Part shown: positions 35,452 through 45,482 of the stretch, one piece after another
Layout: each line of letters starts with the position of its first letter
How positions within the stretch are numbered: the stretch's first letter is position 1
Assembly: GCA_001839685.1 (NCBI GenBank)
Contig: MLAK01000564.1
Coordinates: forward strand, 42,989-105,421
Source: Tritrichomonas foetus
Taxonomy: Eukaryota; Parabasalia; Tritrichomonadida; Tritrichomonadidae
Direction: 5' to 3'
Length of the DNA: 62,433 nucleotides
The notes under the pieces: generated by a model
Database searches by the model: none
Told to the model about the DNA's origin: nothing
What the model saw: only the letters and a program-made list of their open reading frames with translations
Translations under genes and position numbers: made by a program

Positions 35452-38400
35452 ATGGATTTTAATCGGCCAAATCTGGTGGGAATGGTGTACCCTGGTGTTG
35501 TCGGTGGCATTAACTCACGGATTACACGCAATTCAAAATACTTTGCATATTCCACGATTAATTCAATTTATGTCTACGCTCAAAAACCAATTAAAGTCGT
35601 CAATATAATCATTCGTGAAGATGGAATAAATACATTAGCGCTGGCACCACATAATACTGATCTTCTGGCCGTTAGCTATGGCCATTCAGGAGTTTCCATC
35701 ATCAATCATAAAACAAACTCGCAAATAAGTCAATTTCAAGCCCAAGATTCAATAGTCAGTATTGGATGGTGTAAAGAGGACACGCAAGTTATCTGTTTCA
35801 CCAAGTATTATTTTCGATATTATATTTTCGATGTCGCGACAGGAAACAAAATCAAAACGCAAGTTGGAAACTTTGGAAACATCAGAGTCCTTTCTATTAC
35901 TCGAAGTGATCCTCCAACTATGGTCGGTGGAAATGCGAATGGATGTGTTACCAAAATTGTCGGAAATAAATACAAATCAATTGAATACGAAAACCGAGGT
36001 AGTGTTTATGTATCATCTCTTGATCCAAACTGTGAAACTACTTGCTTAATTGTTTGGAAACATTCATGGGGACTTTTTGATATTTCTGGTAGTGAAAAAG
36101 ACCTGAAATTAATTCATGATGTTGATGATCTCACTTTTTCATTTAGTTCCGCATGTTGGTCGTCTTTCATTCCGGGCCAATTTTTCACAGGTGATTCCGT
36201 AAGTGGAATCATTCGCATTTGGAATGCATCATCCGACAAACCTATTGACACATTAAATTTGCACACAGCTGGTGTTAATCAATTACTTGATATGAAGTCG
36301 AATAGGCTTCTTATAGGCTTCGCTGATGGTTTGTTTGGTGTTTATGATATTGAAAGTCGATCATTTGTCTTGAAAAACATAGCAGGCCACTTCAATACAA
36401 TTTTTTCGATTAGAAGTCACCCAAGTAATGATGATGTCATTGTGTCAGGTGGTTCTGAAGGATCAATTTGCACTTGGAGTGCTTCGGGAATGAAACAAAT
36501 TGATAGAATTACAGCATTTGAATCAATGGGAACTTTGTATTCAATGGAAGTTAGTTCAGGAGGTGGAGTTGTTGCATGTGGTTATCATAATGGACTTATA
36601 GGTATTTATTCACTTCAAACAAAAGTAAAAATCTTTGATTTAAAAGTCAGTGAGTCAAGAATTGTTAATCTAAGCTTTCATCCAACACAACCAGAAATAT
36701 TACTTGCATCAAGTGACCATGATACAGTTGTTGCATGTGATATCCAAAAGAGGGAAACTTTTTGGAGACTTGACAATTCTTATCATGGATCATACGGTAA
36801 ATTCTCACCACATTATAAAGGAAGATTTGTCATAACAACTAAAACTGGATCACTCTTAATTTTCGATGATTTTACTTCGAATCCAATTACTACTATTGAT
36901 TTCGACTATGAAAGAAGAGATAATGGCAAAGATGACGGAAAAAATAATACCAGTAATAATAATAATAACGGCAATAATAGAGTTTTTAGAAGTAATATTT
37001 TCTTTCTCGCTTTCTCGCCAACTAATAAAGATATTTTATTAACTACTGATAACGAAGGACAAGTAATTTTATGGAATATGAAAGAAAAAACATCTGATAT
37101 TATTTTTCAAGAATCAGGGAAACTAAGAGCAATTAATTTTCATCCAACTATACCAAATTTATTTGCTACAAGTGGCTACAATGGTATTGTTTTTTTGTTC
37201 GATCTTGTATTGAAAAAAGTATTGTCGTGCTTTCTTGCACACTCAGCACCAGTTTATTCAATTGAAATGCATGATTTACAATTGATTACTGCTTCTGCAG
37301 ACTCTTCAATCAAATTTTGGTCAATTGATAATATCTTTCAGAGTAATATCATAGAAGGACTATTCAGCAATGAAAGAGAGGTTTGGCTGAAACCACTTGA
37401 AGGATTAAAACAACTAGTAAAACTTGTTAAACGTTGTGTAAAAGCTGAAAAACTCAAATTTACATCATCTGATATCATTCATATCAATGATATAATTAAA
37501 ATCACAGGGAAAGGAGTTCAACGTTCAATGAGTGGATCATTGAAAGAAACACGATTAATTAAAAGAGCTATTAAGTCCAAAGAAAGAATGACTCAAAATG
37601 CAAAACTTGAATTATTCATGGGAAATCCAAAAAGATATTGTGAATATATGTTCACTGCTGGTGATTTTGATCTCGCTGTTGCTGCTGCACCTGCTGTTTC
37701 TGTTAATTTTTGGATGGAAATGATGAAAAATCGAATTAAACTCCTTGAAGATGAAAGCCAAATTTCCGATTATTATCTCGCAATTGGAAAACCAGAAGAA
37801 GCAATTGATGTTTTGATGAAAGCTGGAATGACAGATAAAGCGTTTTTGGTTGCTGCTGCAAAAAGACAAGGATCTTTTCAATTCAAATCTACAGATCCAG
37901 TTAAAAAAGAAACAATAGAAAAACCAAAGAAGGAATATATTGATAAGCTATTTGAAGCACCAAATAAATGGATTGAATACAAAACTGCAAGTGAAAGAGC
38001 CAAGCAATGCCTCACTGAAGGGCAAATTTATCCTGCTGCCGCCGCTTATTTAAGTGTTGGTGATGTAATTCAATGTGAATTCTGCCTCTTCAAGCATGGT
38101 CAACTTGCAACAGCTTATTACATTGATATGATGACGAATACTAAGCTTCAAATTATTCGTGATCGCTTTGCAATGTGTTCAATTCGCAATGGATTTTTTG
38201 AGAGTCTATTTAATCAAAAAGATCTTGATAAGGCCGAGAAAGAAAGATATGCAATTATCATGCTCTATGCTTCTATTGAAAGCCGATCTAAATTTTATCA
38301 GAAAATTGGAATTAATTCACCAGAAGATTACAATGAAGAACTTCAGTCGTCAAATCTTAGCCCCGTGAATAAATTGCATAAATTATTACTAGTTGGTAAA

Positions 38401-38910
38401 ATAAATGAAGCCATTGATTTCTATTTAGATACTGCAAAAGAAATGAAAATCTTCGCTGAAGTTAAAGAAATGACACAACTTATTGAAATGATTGATTTTT
38501 ATGGAATAGAAGATCAACGATACTTTTCAGTTGTAATTTTTTCACTCTATTTTGCAACATATGAAGCTGTATATCGTGGTTATAAGCGAATTTATAACAT
38601 TTTCCAATCAAAACTTTTTGATCTGGTGAAACTGCATAATTTCAGCTGGGCTGATAATTTGGTAAAAGAAATCAAAACTCTAATAAATATAGCATCATTA
38701 TCCAAAGAACAAACGAGACTTTATTCTGTTGGATACAGATTTTTAAACCCGATGCCACTTGGTGAATCATATGACCCAACATCAATGTATGGAAATATGT
38801 TCTATCTGGAAGATAGTGAAACATCTATCACAATGGAAGAAGCATTGATGTGGTTTAGTCTTTGTCCATTCTCTCCACTCTCATTCAGAGAAAAACTTTA
38901 TCTGTTATAA
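35452..38910 (+). CDS. WD40/TPR-type protein related to WDR17
   Basis: An 1152-residue protein from ATG 35452 (MDFNRPNLVGMVYPG); the frame opens four codons earlier with a TTG. Residues about 1-630 hold many WD40 repeats, probably two beta-propellers, with blades ending in forms such as IRIWNASSDK, ICTWSASGMK, VILWNMKEK and SIKFWSID. An Asn-rich insert (about residues 498-512) sits in one loop. Residues about 640-1152 are helical repeats, with GNPKRYCEYMFTAGDFDLAV, APAVSVNFWMEMMKNR and AIGKPEEAIDVLMKAGMTDK. This propeller plus helical-solenoid layout and the CEYM..GDFDLA..APAVS block match WDR17 and are the coat/IFT-like design of membrane-trafficking proteins. WDR17 itself is poorly understood, so a trafficking or ciliary scaffold role is inference. 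Confidence 0.75.
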   Translation: MDFNRPNLVGMVYPGVVGGINSRITRNSKYFAYSTINSIYVYAQKPIKVVNIIIREDGINTLALAPHNTDLLAVSYGHSGVSIINHKTNSQISQFQAQDSIVSIGWCKEDTQVICFTKYYFRYYIFDVATGNKIKTQVGNFGNIRVLSITRSDPPTMVGGNANGCVTKIVGNKYKSIEYENRGSVYVSSLDPNCETTCLIVWKHSWGLFDISGSEKDLKLIHDVDDLTFSFSSACWSSFIPGQFFTGDSVSGIIRIWNASSDKPIDTLNLHTAGVNQLLDMKSNRLLIGFADGLFGVYDIESRSFVLKNIAGHFNTIFSIRSHPSNDDVIVSGGSEGSICTWSASGMKQIDRITAFESMGTLYSMEVSSGGGVVACGYHNGLIGIYSLQTKVKIFDLKVSESRIVNLSFHPTQPEILLASSDHDTVVACDIQKRETFWRLDNSYHGSYGKFSPHYKGRFVITTKTGSLLIFDDFTSNPITTIDFDYERRDNGKDDGKNNTSNNNNNGNNRVFRSNIFFLAFSPTNKDILLTTDNEGQVILWNMKEKTSDIIFQESGKLRAINFHPTIPNLFATSGYNGIVFLFDLVLKKVLSCFLAHSAPVYSIEMHDLQLITASADSSIKFWSIDNIFQSNIIEGLFSNEREVWLKPLEGLKQLVKLVKRCVKAEKLKFTSSDIIHINDIIKITGKGVQRSMSGSLKETRLIKRAIKSKERMTQNAKLELFMGNPKRYCEYMFTAGDFDLAVAAAPAVSVNFWMEMMKNRIKLLEDESQISDYYLAIGKPEEAIDVLMKAGMTDKAFLVAAAKRQGSFQFKSTDPVKKETIEKPKKEYIDKLFEAPNKWIEYKTASERAKQCLTEGQIYPAAAAYLSVGDVIQCEFCLFKHGQLATAYYIDMMTNTKLQIIRDRFAMCSIRNGFFESLFNQKDLDKAEKERYAIIMLYASIESRSKFYQKIGINSPEDYNEELQSSNLSPVNKLHKLLLVGKINEAIDFYLDTAKEMKIFAEVKEMTQLIEMIDFYGIEDQRYFSVVIFSLYFATYEAVYRGYKRIYNIFQSKLFDLVKLHNFSWADNLVKEIKTLINIASLSKEQTRLYSVGYRFLNPMPLGESYDPTSMYGNMFYLEDSETSITMEEALMWFSLCPFSPLSFREKLYLL

Positions 38911-39273
38911 TATTTGTTAATCATAAGTATATCAAAATTGCCGAAATTAATACCTATTATTTCTTCTTGAAATATTTTTTCTCCTGTAATTTATAAAAGC
39001 CTGAATACCTTTCATTCTTTGATTATTCCTTTAATTCTATAAAATGTCATTTTTTTCAAAGTAGAGGACGATAAATGAAAAGGTTTCAGAAATATTCGGT
39101 TTTGATAAAACTATCATAAAAATTATAGAAAATAAAGTTGATAATAGAATGAATTCTTGAAAAGAAATAATTATTGTGAGCTATCTTTCATAGCTAAACA
39201 TCAAATAAGCTTTGAAAAATTCAATGATAATTTGATATAAAAAAAAGAAATCTCCAGAACAGAAAAGTTCCAA
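38911..39273. other. Intergenic, nothing recognised
   Basis: 363 bp of AT-rich spacer between two genes on the + strand. Confidence 0.5.
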
Positions 39274-39891
39274 ATGGAAAGCACAGCATCATATACAGTA
39301 AGAGTAATATTCGTTGGAAATACTAATGTTGGAAAAACTGCGTTAAATTCCCGTTTTCTTCATGATGAATTTGGCGATAATGCCCCGACTCTTACTCCAA
39401 CATCATCAAACATAACAGTAAGATCAACAGATGGGCACGATGTACTTTTGCAATTATGGGACACTGCAGGACAAGAGCGATTTCAAAGTTTAAGTCAGGT
39501 TTTTTATAGAGATGCTAATATTGCACTTATTTGCGTTGATGCAAGTGATCCTGAATCATTCAATTCTGTACAATTATGGAGATCAAGAGCTCTTGATCAT
39601 GAACCAAAATGTATCTGTGTAATAGTTCTCACAAAAATTGATTTAGCAATGGATAGAAGATCTGAAATTGTAAAGCTTTCTGAAGAAGTTCAATCCGCTA
39701 ATTCGATTCATGATGTTTTTTTCACATCATCCAAAACTGGTGAAGGAGTGAAAGAATGTTTTGGAGCAATTGCAACATTAGGTGTGAAAGAATTAACAAA
39801 GAATATTGTAGATCTAAATACAACAAATGGAACTAACTGTGTTAACATTGACGCTTCTGTTAATAAGAAAAAGAAGAAAGAGTGTTGCTAA
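39274..39891 (+). CDS. Rab-family small GTPase
   Basis: A 205-residue Rab-like GTPase with all nucleotide-binding motifs: P-loop GNTNVGKT (residues 15-22), WDTAGQE (62-68, catalytic Gln67 present), base-recognition TKID (the family usually has NKxD), and TSSKTG for G5. The C-terminus KKKKKECC ends in a double cysteine for geranylgeranylation, so it cycles on membranes. The effector loop (NAPTLTPTSSNITV) does not fit a standard Rab subfamily: a second Thr-Pro replaces the usual TIG. Trichomonads carry a very expanded Rab set, so subfamily assignment by eye is not possible. Role: vesicle traffic regulation. Confidence 0.93.
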   Translation: MESTASYTVRVIFVGNTNVGKTALNSRFLHDEFGDNAPTLTPTSSNITVRSTDGHDVLLQLWDTAGQERFQSLSQVFYRDANIALICVDASDPESFNSVQLWRSRALDHEPKCICVIVLTKIDLAMDRRSEIVKLSEEVQSANSIHDVFFTSSKTGEGVKECFGAIATLGVKELTKNIVDLNTTNGTNCVNIDASVNKKKKKECC

Positions 39892-40031
39892 AATTTTCAT
39901 AAAAATTCAATTTGTTACTTTTCAGCAAATCTTTCCATTTTAAATATAGTTTTCAAAATGAGAATCGCAATATTAAATATGAAAGAAATGTAAAAATCCA
40001 TTTAAAACAAACATTTATTACTAATATGGTA

Positions 40032-43000
40032 TCAATATTGTGGTTCCTCTGTACCTACATTAGGAAATGAATCAATTGGTAAATCAGATGTCATTTTATA
40101 TATTTCATCGATTTTATAATCGTTTTTGAGTTGGAAATTATTATTCTTTTTTCGGTAATTATAAACGAAAATACCAATTGTTATTATGAAAGCAATAAGC
40201 AGAAAAGATAAAATATATCCAAACAAACTATTTTTCTCTTCATCATCATCACTTTCAAATGGATGATCAGGTGCATAAGCATAAATTTGTTTCACTTCAT
40301 CAATAAAATAATCGCCAATTCCATTCAAAGATAAATGCGGAGGATTTACATTTTTCCCATTTTCTTCGGCAGAAACATGCAAATTTGCTTGTCCATGTGT
40401 AACTGTGATTTTTTTCGTGAGATTATGAAAATCACCAGTCCATTTTCTTCCAATAAAGTGAATATATGCATTATCTGAATCAACTCCAGAAATGTCTATA
40501 TTAAAATATGGAAGTTCTTTAATAGTATTTATTTTTTCATTTGCATTCCAAATGATTTTAAGTGGATGTTCTTTATCAAAGCCATAATTGGTATATATCA
40601 TTACAGGATTATGTTTTAATAAAGCAATTTCGACTACTGCATGAATATTTTGGGCTTCGTTGGTCAAACTCAAACGAAACTCATCATTGATTATTATTTT
40701 AGCTAAGTCTTTTCCACCGTTTACATTTAAATAACGATGTGAAGGGACAATAATATCAGAAATATCATCATTGTAAAGATCAATCTCATTTTTATTTTTT
40801 TCATTTGTTAAATTACTTCTCTTTTTAGTAAATGATTGTAAAGTCATCAAATCAACAGTCATTCCTGATTGGATTACTCGGAAAAAGCCTGAAACTGATT
40901 GGTTTTTGGAGACAGTACAATTTGTAAATTCAACATTATTGAAGAAGTAGGCACCTGAATTTGATAAAATTATATCAACATTAGAAAAAATGTGTGAAAC
41001 TGAAGAAGAAACAGTTTCATCCATTTTCCCACCACCTTCAAGTGCAATAAATTGTCTTTGATTTCCAATGGCATGAATTGAAAAAGATTTATAGGGGAAA
41101 GTATGAAGGCCAAAAAGTGGCATTCGATTTAGTGTTGTTCCATAAATGTTATAAGTTATACTACGAATTGGGTTATTCGTCGCGGTTTCTGCAATACTGT
41201 CTTCAGTGAAATTTACAATTTTTCCATTATTTGTACATATTTCTTCACAATTTGCATTTTCGCATATACAAAAAGTGTTTTCATAGTTTTTCAAAATGTC
41301 ATTATAAAAAACTGGTCCAGTTCCCTCATTATCAATGATTGGAGGATTTGATAAATATTTGTTACCATCAAAATCACCAATTACATAAATAGAAGATTCA
41401 CCATGGACAATTGTTATTTTTGCGGAAATATCAGAAAGTTGTTTTGGCCATTCTTTCCCAGGAAAAGCGATAGTGTACGAATTTTTATTAATATTTTGGT
41501 TCAATTTATTAAAATAAATTTTTATTTTAGGAATTCCAGAAACAAGTGGAGGATAATTTTTATTTTTGTAAAAATAAATATTTTTGGATGTATAAAGAGA
41601 AAAGAGAGTTAAAGGAGTTAAAGATAAATTCATAGCATTATTGATTTGGATTTTACCTGGGTTTAACAGTGACAAAATAAGATCATCATTTTTTGGCGAA
41701 TCGATTACATTATCATATAATGTCATACCTTTTTGAGGTGCGGAAAAAATCACATTTGTTTGAAAAATACTCATCAAACTTTTCATATCTATTGTCAAGT
41801 AAACTGACTTAAACAAGCGTCTCTTTTCTAATTTGTTCAATACCTTCACATTCTCTAAAGAAATGTTTGGAAACAATAAATTTCCAGATATTGATAAATT
41901 TTTAAAAGTAAAAAGTCCTATATCATCTGTTGCATCACCTGTAAAACTCACAAATTCATTTTCTGTAAAACCTAAAACTGTAAGATTTCGATTTCCAAAA
42001 TGTTCGAGGTCAAAAACTGGATGACAATTTTCTTCATCACCACTGTTTGCAATTAAATAAGTGAGATCATTTGAGGGATTTCCGATCACAGTGTCATCAA
42101 GCGCTTTTTTTTCAAAACCAATGATTGGATTATTTTGACATATTGAATCACAAGAATTCAATGATTTGATTGAACTGCTGCAAATGCAATATTTTGTGGA
42201 AAATGTACGTTTTTCATTATTTGGGAAGTAATTTCCATTTCCAATATGATTAAAGACAGGTGGATTGATTTCGTTTTTAGATTTTATATATAAAAAATTA
42301 TCATCATGAATAAAAACTAGTTTTGATAAGTACATCATATTGTCTGGAAATTGGTTTGCATCAATAAAAACATTTGAACTTTTTAACATTTTAAAATTCA
42401 CCTTTGGTAGGTCTGATTTATGATGTGGAACAAAATCAAAAGTTATCTTTAAATCGCGTGTATTAAAAACAAAAGTTGCATTAAATTCTTTTTCAATCTG
42501 GGATAAATCGAGCTTGCGTTTTGATTCTATGGTTAAATTTTCATTTGAAACAATTTCTGGAGTTTCATGTAAAGAAATTTGATGATTTTTTAATATTTGA
42601 ATATTTTTTACTTTTTCTGAACAAAAAATTGTCATTCCACGAGTTGGACCTGATAAAAGAACCTTTTTGGGAATATTTGAAATACTTTCATAGTCAGAAG
42701 TAAGGTTTTTTGCTTTAATTTTTAACTTTTCTTTACTTTTATGAATAAATTCTTCGTTTAAAGAAAAATTTGTATGAATTAATTCTAAATTTTGAAATTT
42801 AAAAATTCCACCTGCAACAAAATGAACATTAATGTTTGAAAACAGTGCGTTTGTTCCTTTATTATTCGTTCCATTATATAAAATAATGTGCTCTGGAGTT
42901 TGCAGATCATATGACTGAAAACTTACTGTCATATTTCGAAAATTGTTCAAATAAAACTTTGGTAGATGATTTTTGTTGTCTTTATAGTTATTATCATCTT

Positions 43001-43223
43001 CATATAATGAAGTTCCAACAATAATGAATGACAAATAATCATGATCATAATTCTTTAAAAAAGTTTCCATTGATGATGAATCATAATCAATTTGTTTGTA
43101 TTGTCCGCAGGCGACAGTACAATTTATTCTTTGTGAAGACTGGCACACACAAACTGTTGACTCGAGATTATTTTGATGAATTGGAAAGTGGGTGTTGATA
43201 GCTAAAAAAGTGAACAAAATCAT
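40032..43223 (-). CDS. Large type I surface protein with three tandem Cys/beta-helix modules
   Basis: A 1063-residue protein from ATG 43223; the codon before it is a TTG. A short hydrophobic N-terminus (MILFTFLAI) can serve as a signal peptide. Three modules of about 310 residues follow. Each opens with a Cys cluster, VCVCQSSQRINCTVACG (about residue 25), YCICSSSIKSLNSCDSIC (about 341) and TFCICENANCEEICTNNG (about 649). Each continues with beta-rich, Asn/Ser-rich sequence and closes with a block such as HGESSIYVIGDFDGNKY or HGQANLHVSAEENGKN before NPP. Many N-x-S/T sites are present. Near the C-terminus a membrane segment (FGYILSFLLIAFIITIGIFV) precedes a 45-residue tail that ends EEPQY. I infer a glycosylated plasma-membrane protein, possibly adhesive; the family is not recognised. 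Confidence 0.7.
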   Translation of the reverse strand: MILFTFLAINTHFPIHQNNLESTVCVCQSSQRINCTVACGQYKQIDYDSSSMETFLKNYDHDYLSFIIVGTSLYEDDNNYKDNKNHLPKFYLNNFRNMTVSFQSYDLQTPEHIILYNGTNNKGTNALFSNINVHFVAGGIFKFQNLELIHTNFSLNEEFIHKSKEKLKIKAKNLTSDYESISNIPKKVLLSGPTRGMTIFCSEKVKNIQILKNHQISLHETPEIVSNENLTIESKRKLDLSQIEKEFNATFVFNTRDLKITFDFVPHHKSDLPKVNFKMLKSSNVFIDANQFPDNMMYLSKLVFIHDDNFLYIKSKNEINPPVFNHIGNGNYFPNNEKRTFSTKYCICSSSIKSLNSCDSICQNNPIIGFEKKALDDTVIGNPSNDLTYLIANSGDEENCHPVFDLEHFGNRNLTVLGFTENEFVSFTGDATDDIGLFTFKNLSISGNLLFPNISLENVKVLNKLEKRRLFKSVYLTIDMKSLMSIFQTNVIFSAPQKGMTLYDNVIDSPKNDDLILSLLNPGKIQINNAMNLSLTPLTLFSLYTSKNIYFYKNKNYPPLVSGIPKIKIYFNKLNQNINKNSYTIAFPGKEWPKQLSDISAKITIVHGESSIYVIGDFDGNKYLSNPPIIDNEGTGPVFYNDILKNYENTFCICENANCEEICTNNGKIVNFTEDSIAETATNNPIRSITYNIYGTTLNRMPLFGLHTFPYKSFSIHAIGNQRQFIALEGGGKMDETVSSSVSHIFSNVDIILSNSGAYFFNNVEFTNCTVSKNQSVSGFFRVIQSGMTVDLMTLQSFTKKRSNLTNEKNKNEIDLYNDDISDIIVPSHRYLNVNGGKDLAKIIINDEFRLSLTNEAQNIHAVVEIALLKHNPVMIYTNYGFDKEHPLKIIWNANEKINTIKELPYFNIDISGVDSDNAYIHFIGRKWTGDFHNLTKKITVTHGQANLHVSAEENGKNVNPPHLSLNGIGDYFIDEVKQIYAYAPDHPFESDDDEEKNSLFGYILSFLLIAFIITIGIFVYNYRKKNNNFQLKNDYKIDEIYKMTSDLPIDSFPNVGTEEPQY

Positions 43224-43414
43224 CAATGTAAAATATTATTATTTTCTGTTGATCACATATATTCAAAAAGTTTGATTCATTCAACTGATCTCTCCTTTTT
43301 GACTTTTTATTTGGGCATAAGATTACGATAGAAGGCCAGTTATCTACTGAAAAATATGGCTTGTGTATTCATTTAATTGAATTTATATTTGTTCGACCTC
43401 ATTAATTTACATCA
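43224..43414. promoter_or_regulatory. Divergent promoter region, surface protein / METTL5
   Basis: 191 bp. It contains GACTTTTT (43301-43308), CAAAAAGTTTG near 43266, and the METTL5 initiator-like TCATTAATT (43399-43407, A at 43401, 14 nt before the ATG). Confidence 0.45.
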
Positions 43415-44047
43415 ATGAAACTGAGGAATCTCCAAGCTCTTCTTGAAGGATTTGAACCACCGCCCGAACCAAAAATCGAATTAGAACAATATCCTACGCC
43501 ACCACGTTTAGCAGCGGAAGCAATTTTTAACGCATGCAATTCATTTGATGACATCGAAGGGAAAAGAGTTGCTGATTTGGGCTCAGGATGTGGTATTTTA
43601 TCAATTGCAGCACTTTGCATGGGCGCTGCTGAAGTTCACGCATTCGACTGCGATCCTGTCTCAATCGAAGCCGCAAAACGAAATTTAGATCTTCTCGATT
43701 TTGAAGAACCGCCAAATATTATTTTCCACGAATGTGATGTGACAAAACTTGAAGTCGATGAAAAATTTGATACAGTAATTATGAATCCACCATTTGGGAC
43801 AAGAAATAAAGGCATTGACATTGAATTTTTGAATGTGGCAGCCAGAATATCCACAGGTGGAATTTATTCATTCCACAAAACTTCAACTCGAAAACATGTT
43901 TTAGAAATTGCTGCACCAAAAATTGGCCTTAAAGGTGAATTAATGCTTGAAGTCGATTTTGACCTGAAAAAATTATATAAATTCCATAAAAAAACTGTCA
44001 AGGCTGTTCAAGTTGATGTTTATCATTTCTGGCATTTACAAAAGTGA
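43415..44047 (+). CDS. METTL5: rRNA N6-adenosine methyltransferase METTL5
   Basis: A 210-residue Rossmann methyltransferase with full METTL5 character: N-terminal LEQYPTPPRLAAEAIF, the SAM-binding VADLGSGCGILSIAAL (about residues 52-67), acidic FDCDPVS, and the catalytic NPPF (Asn124-Phe127) followed by GTRNKGIDIEFL, as in animal METTL5 (NPPFGTKNxKGxDxxFL). The end (YKFHKKTVKAVQVDVYHF) also matches. METTL5 with TRMT112 makes m6A in the decoding region of 18S rRNA. The length equals the human protein, and no insertions are seen. Start ATG 43415 is supported by the initiator-like element 14 nt upstream. Confidence 0.95.
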   Translation: MKLRNLQALLEGFEPPPEPKIELEQYPTPPRLAAEAIFNACNSFDDIEGKRVADLGSGCGILSIAALCMGAAEVHAFDCDPVSIEAAKRNLDLLDFEEPPNIIFHECDVTKLEVDEKFDTVIMNPPFGTRNKGIDIEFLNVAARISTGGIYSFHKTSTRKHVLEIAAPKIGLKGELMLEVDFDLKKLYKFHKKTVKAVQVDVYHFWHLQK

Positions 44048-44780
44048 AACAAAAATAAATCATCAACATAGCATTTTGAAATCATAAATCAATCTCTCAG
44101 GATTATTAAAAAAGCTCAAACTTCTGAAAAGATGACTTAAAATTATCCATCTATCACTTTCACAAATCCAAATGCAAAATCACATCACACGAATTTTTCT
44201 TTGGGTCAAAGTCTAAATAAGGGAATAACAAATCCATATCTTATTTAAAATTGTTTATTATACTTAAATTGGAATTTAAATTTTTCTATTTTTCTTTGAT
44301 CATGTTTTTTAAAAAGGTTACTGGGGGCGAAAATGTTTTCATGATCAACCTTGACAGATTTTCTCGCTTTTCTGCTGTTTTTTAAAATTAAATGGTACAA
44401 TTTACGTCTATTTACTTTTTTATGTGAGTATTGCTCTGAATGATGCCAGAAAATAATTAAATATGCAATAGAAATATTTTCCACTCATTTTGTAGCTATA
44501 TTATGATCAAAAAAATTGTAAAGAATCATCAGGGAGAGATTATTAGCGTTCTAACTAATTAATGGAACCATTTGAAAAGCTAAAAAAAAATGATGAATTC
44601 GCTTCTTTTCAGGGTTTTATTGTCAAGAACAACATCAATTTTCATAATAAATAAAATCAAGGACCAGTATATTTGTTTTTTAAAAAGTCAATGATATCAA
44701 CCTGATACATCAAGATTAAACGGCCACTCATGTACATCATTCTCAAAACTATTCATTGAAAATTCTGAGATGATTAATTC
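44048..44780. other. Intergenic, possible relic
   Basis: A block at about 44290-44390 (minus strand) has coding-like composition and reads KARKSVKVDHENIFAPSNLF, but no ATG opens this frame, so it may be a gene relic. Upstream of the next Rab gene lie AAAAAGTC (44682-44689), TTAAACGGCC (44716-44725) and TTCATTGAA with an initiator-like A at 44755. Confidence 0.35.
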
Positions 44781-45392
44781 ATGTCCAAATGTAATGACAT
44801 TGCCTTAAAGATTACAGTTATTGGGGAGTATTTTGTAGGAAAGACTAGCATTGTTGGAAGATTTGTTGATGGAACATTTGATGAAACTTATTCAGCCACA
44901 ATTGGTTTTAACTTTCTCACTAAAGCGATTGAATATAATGGTTCCAGCTATATACTAAATATATGGGATACGTCTGGGTCCGAAAGGCATCGAGCAGTTG
45001 CTCCAAACTACTATCGAGGAACAGATGGATGCTTGTTAGTTTATGATGTTTCCAACCCAAAAAGCCTTGAGCCTTTGGCTTATTGGTATGATGAATTCAC
45101 ATCATTTGTAACAACAGGATTGAATGCAGCTACTGTTCCTACTTTATTAATTGGAAACAAATCAGATATTGGCTTTGCACAGTCAACAGCAAGAGAAGCT
45201 GAAAACTTTGCTGAAATGCATAATATTCCACACCATTTTATTGTTTCTGCTCGAAATGGAAACAATATTGACGCAGTATTCAAAACAATGGTGGAGTTGT
45301 GTTCTGGACACCAAATTATGAATTTTCTCTCAATTACTCAAAGTCACTCAGATATGTTAAATGAAAAAGGGAGAAAGAAAGAATGTTGTTAG
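44781..45392 (+). CDS. Rab-family small GTPase with altered switch II
   Basis: A 203-residue Rab-like GTPase from ATG 44781. Motifs: P-loop GEYFVGKT (residues 15-22), switch I with SATIGFNF, WDTSGSE (62-68), NKSD, and SAR for G5, with a C-terminal ECC for prenylation. Switch II reads DTSGSE rather than DTAGQE: Ala65 is Ser and the catalytic Gln67 is Ser. By analogy with Ras/Rab Q-to-L/S changes, intrinsic and GAP-stimulated hydrolysis would be low, so it may stay GTP-bound longer or use another mechanism. It is otherwise Rab-like and should be membrane-attached. It is not closely similar to the Rab at 39274. Confidence 0.9.
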   Translation: MSKCNDIALKITVIGEYFVGKTSIVGRFVDGTFDETYSATIGFNFLTKAIEYNGSSYILNIWDTSGSERHRAVAPNYYRGTDGCLLVYDVSNPKSLEPLAYWYDEFTSFVTTGLNAATVPTLLIGNKSDIGFAQSTAREAENFAEMHNIPHHFIVSARNGNNIDAVFKTMVELCSGHQIMNFLSITQSHSDMLNEKGRKKECC

Positions 45393-45482
45393 TAAATATG
45401 ATAATATATCACATCATCTAAAATGATTTTTGAGAATCTCATTGTTTTCGGTTTTATTCAAAGTGATAACAACTTCAATTAA

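Noticed and set aside
44245..44484. 79-codon minus-strand frame after METTL5
   Set aside because: No ATG opens it (GTG only). The coding-like block may be a relic but is not a gene as it stands.
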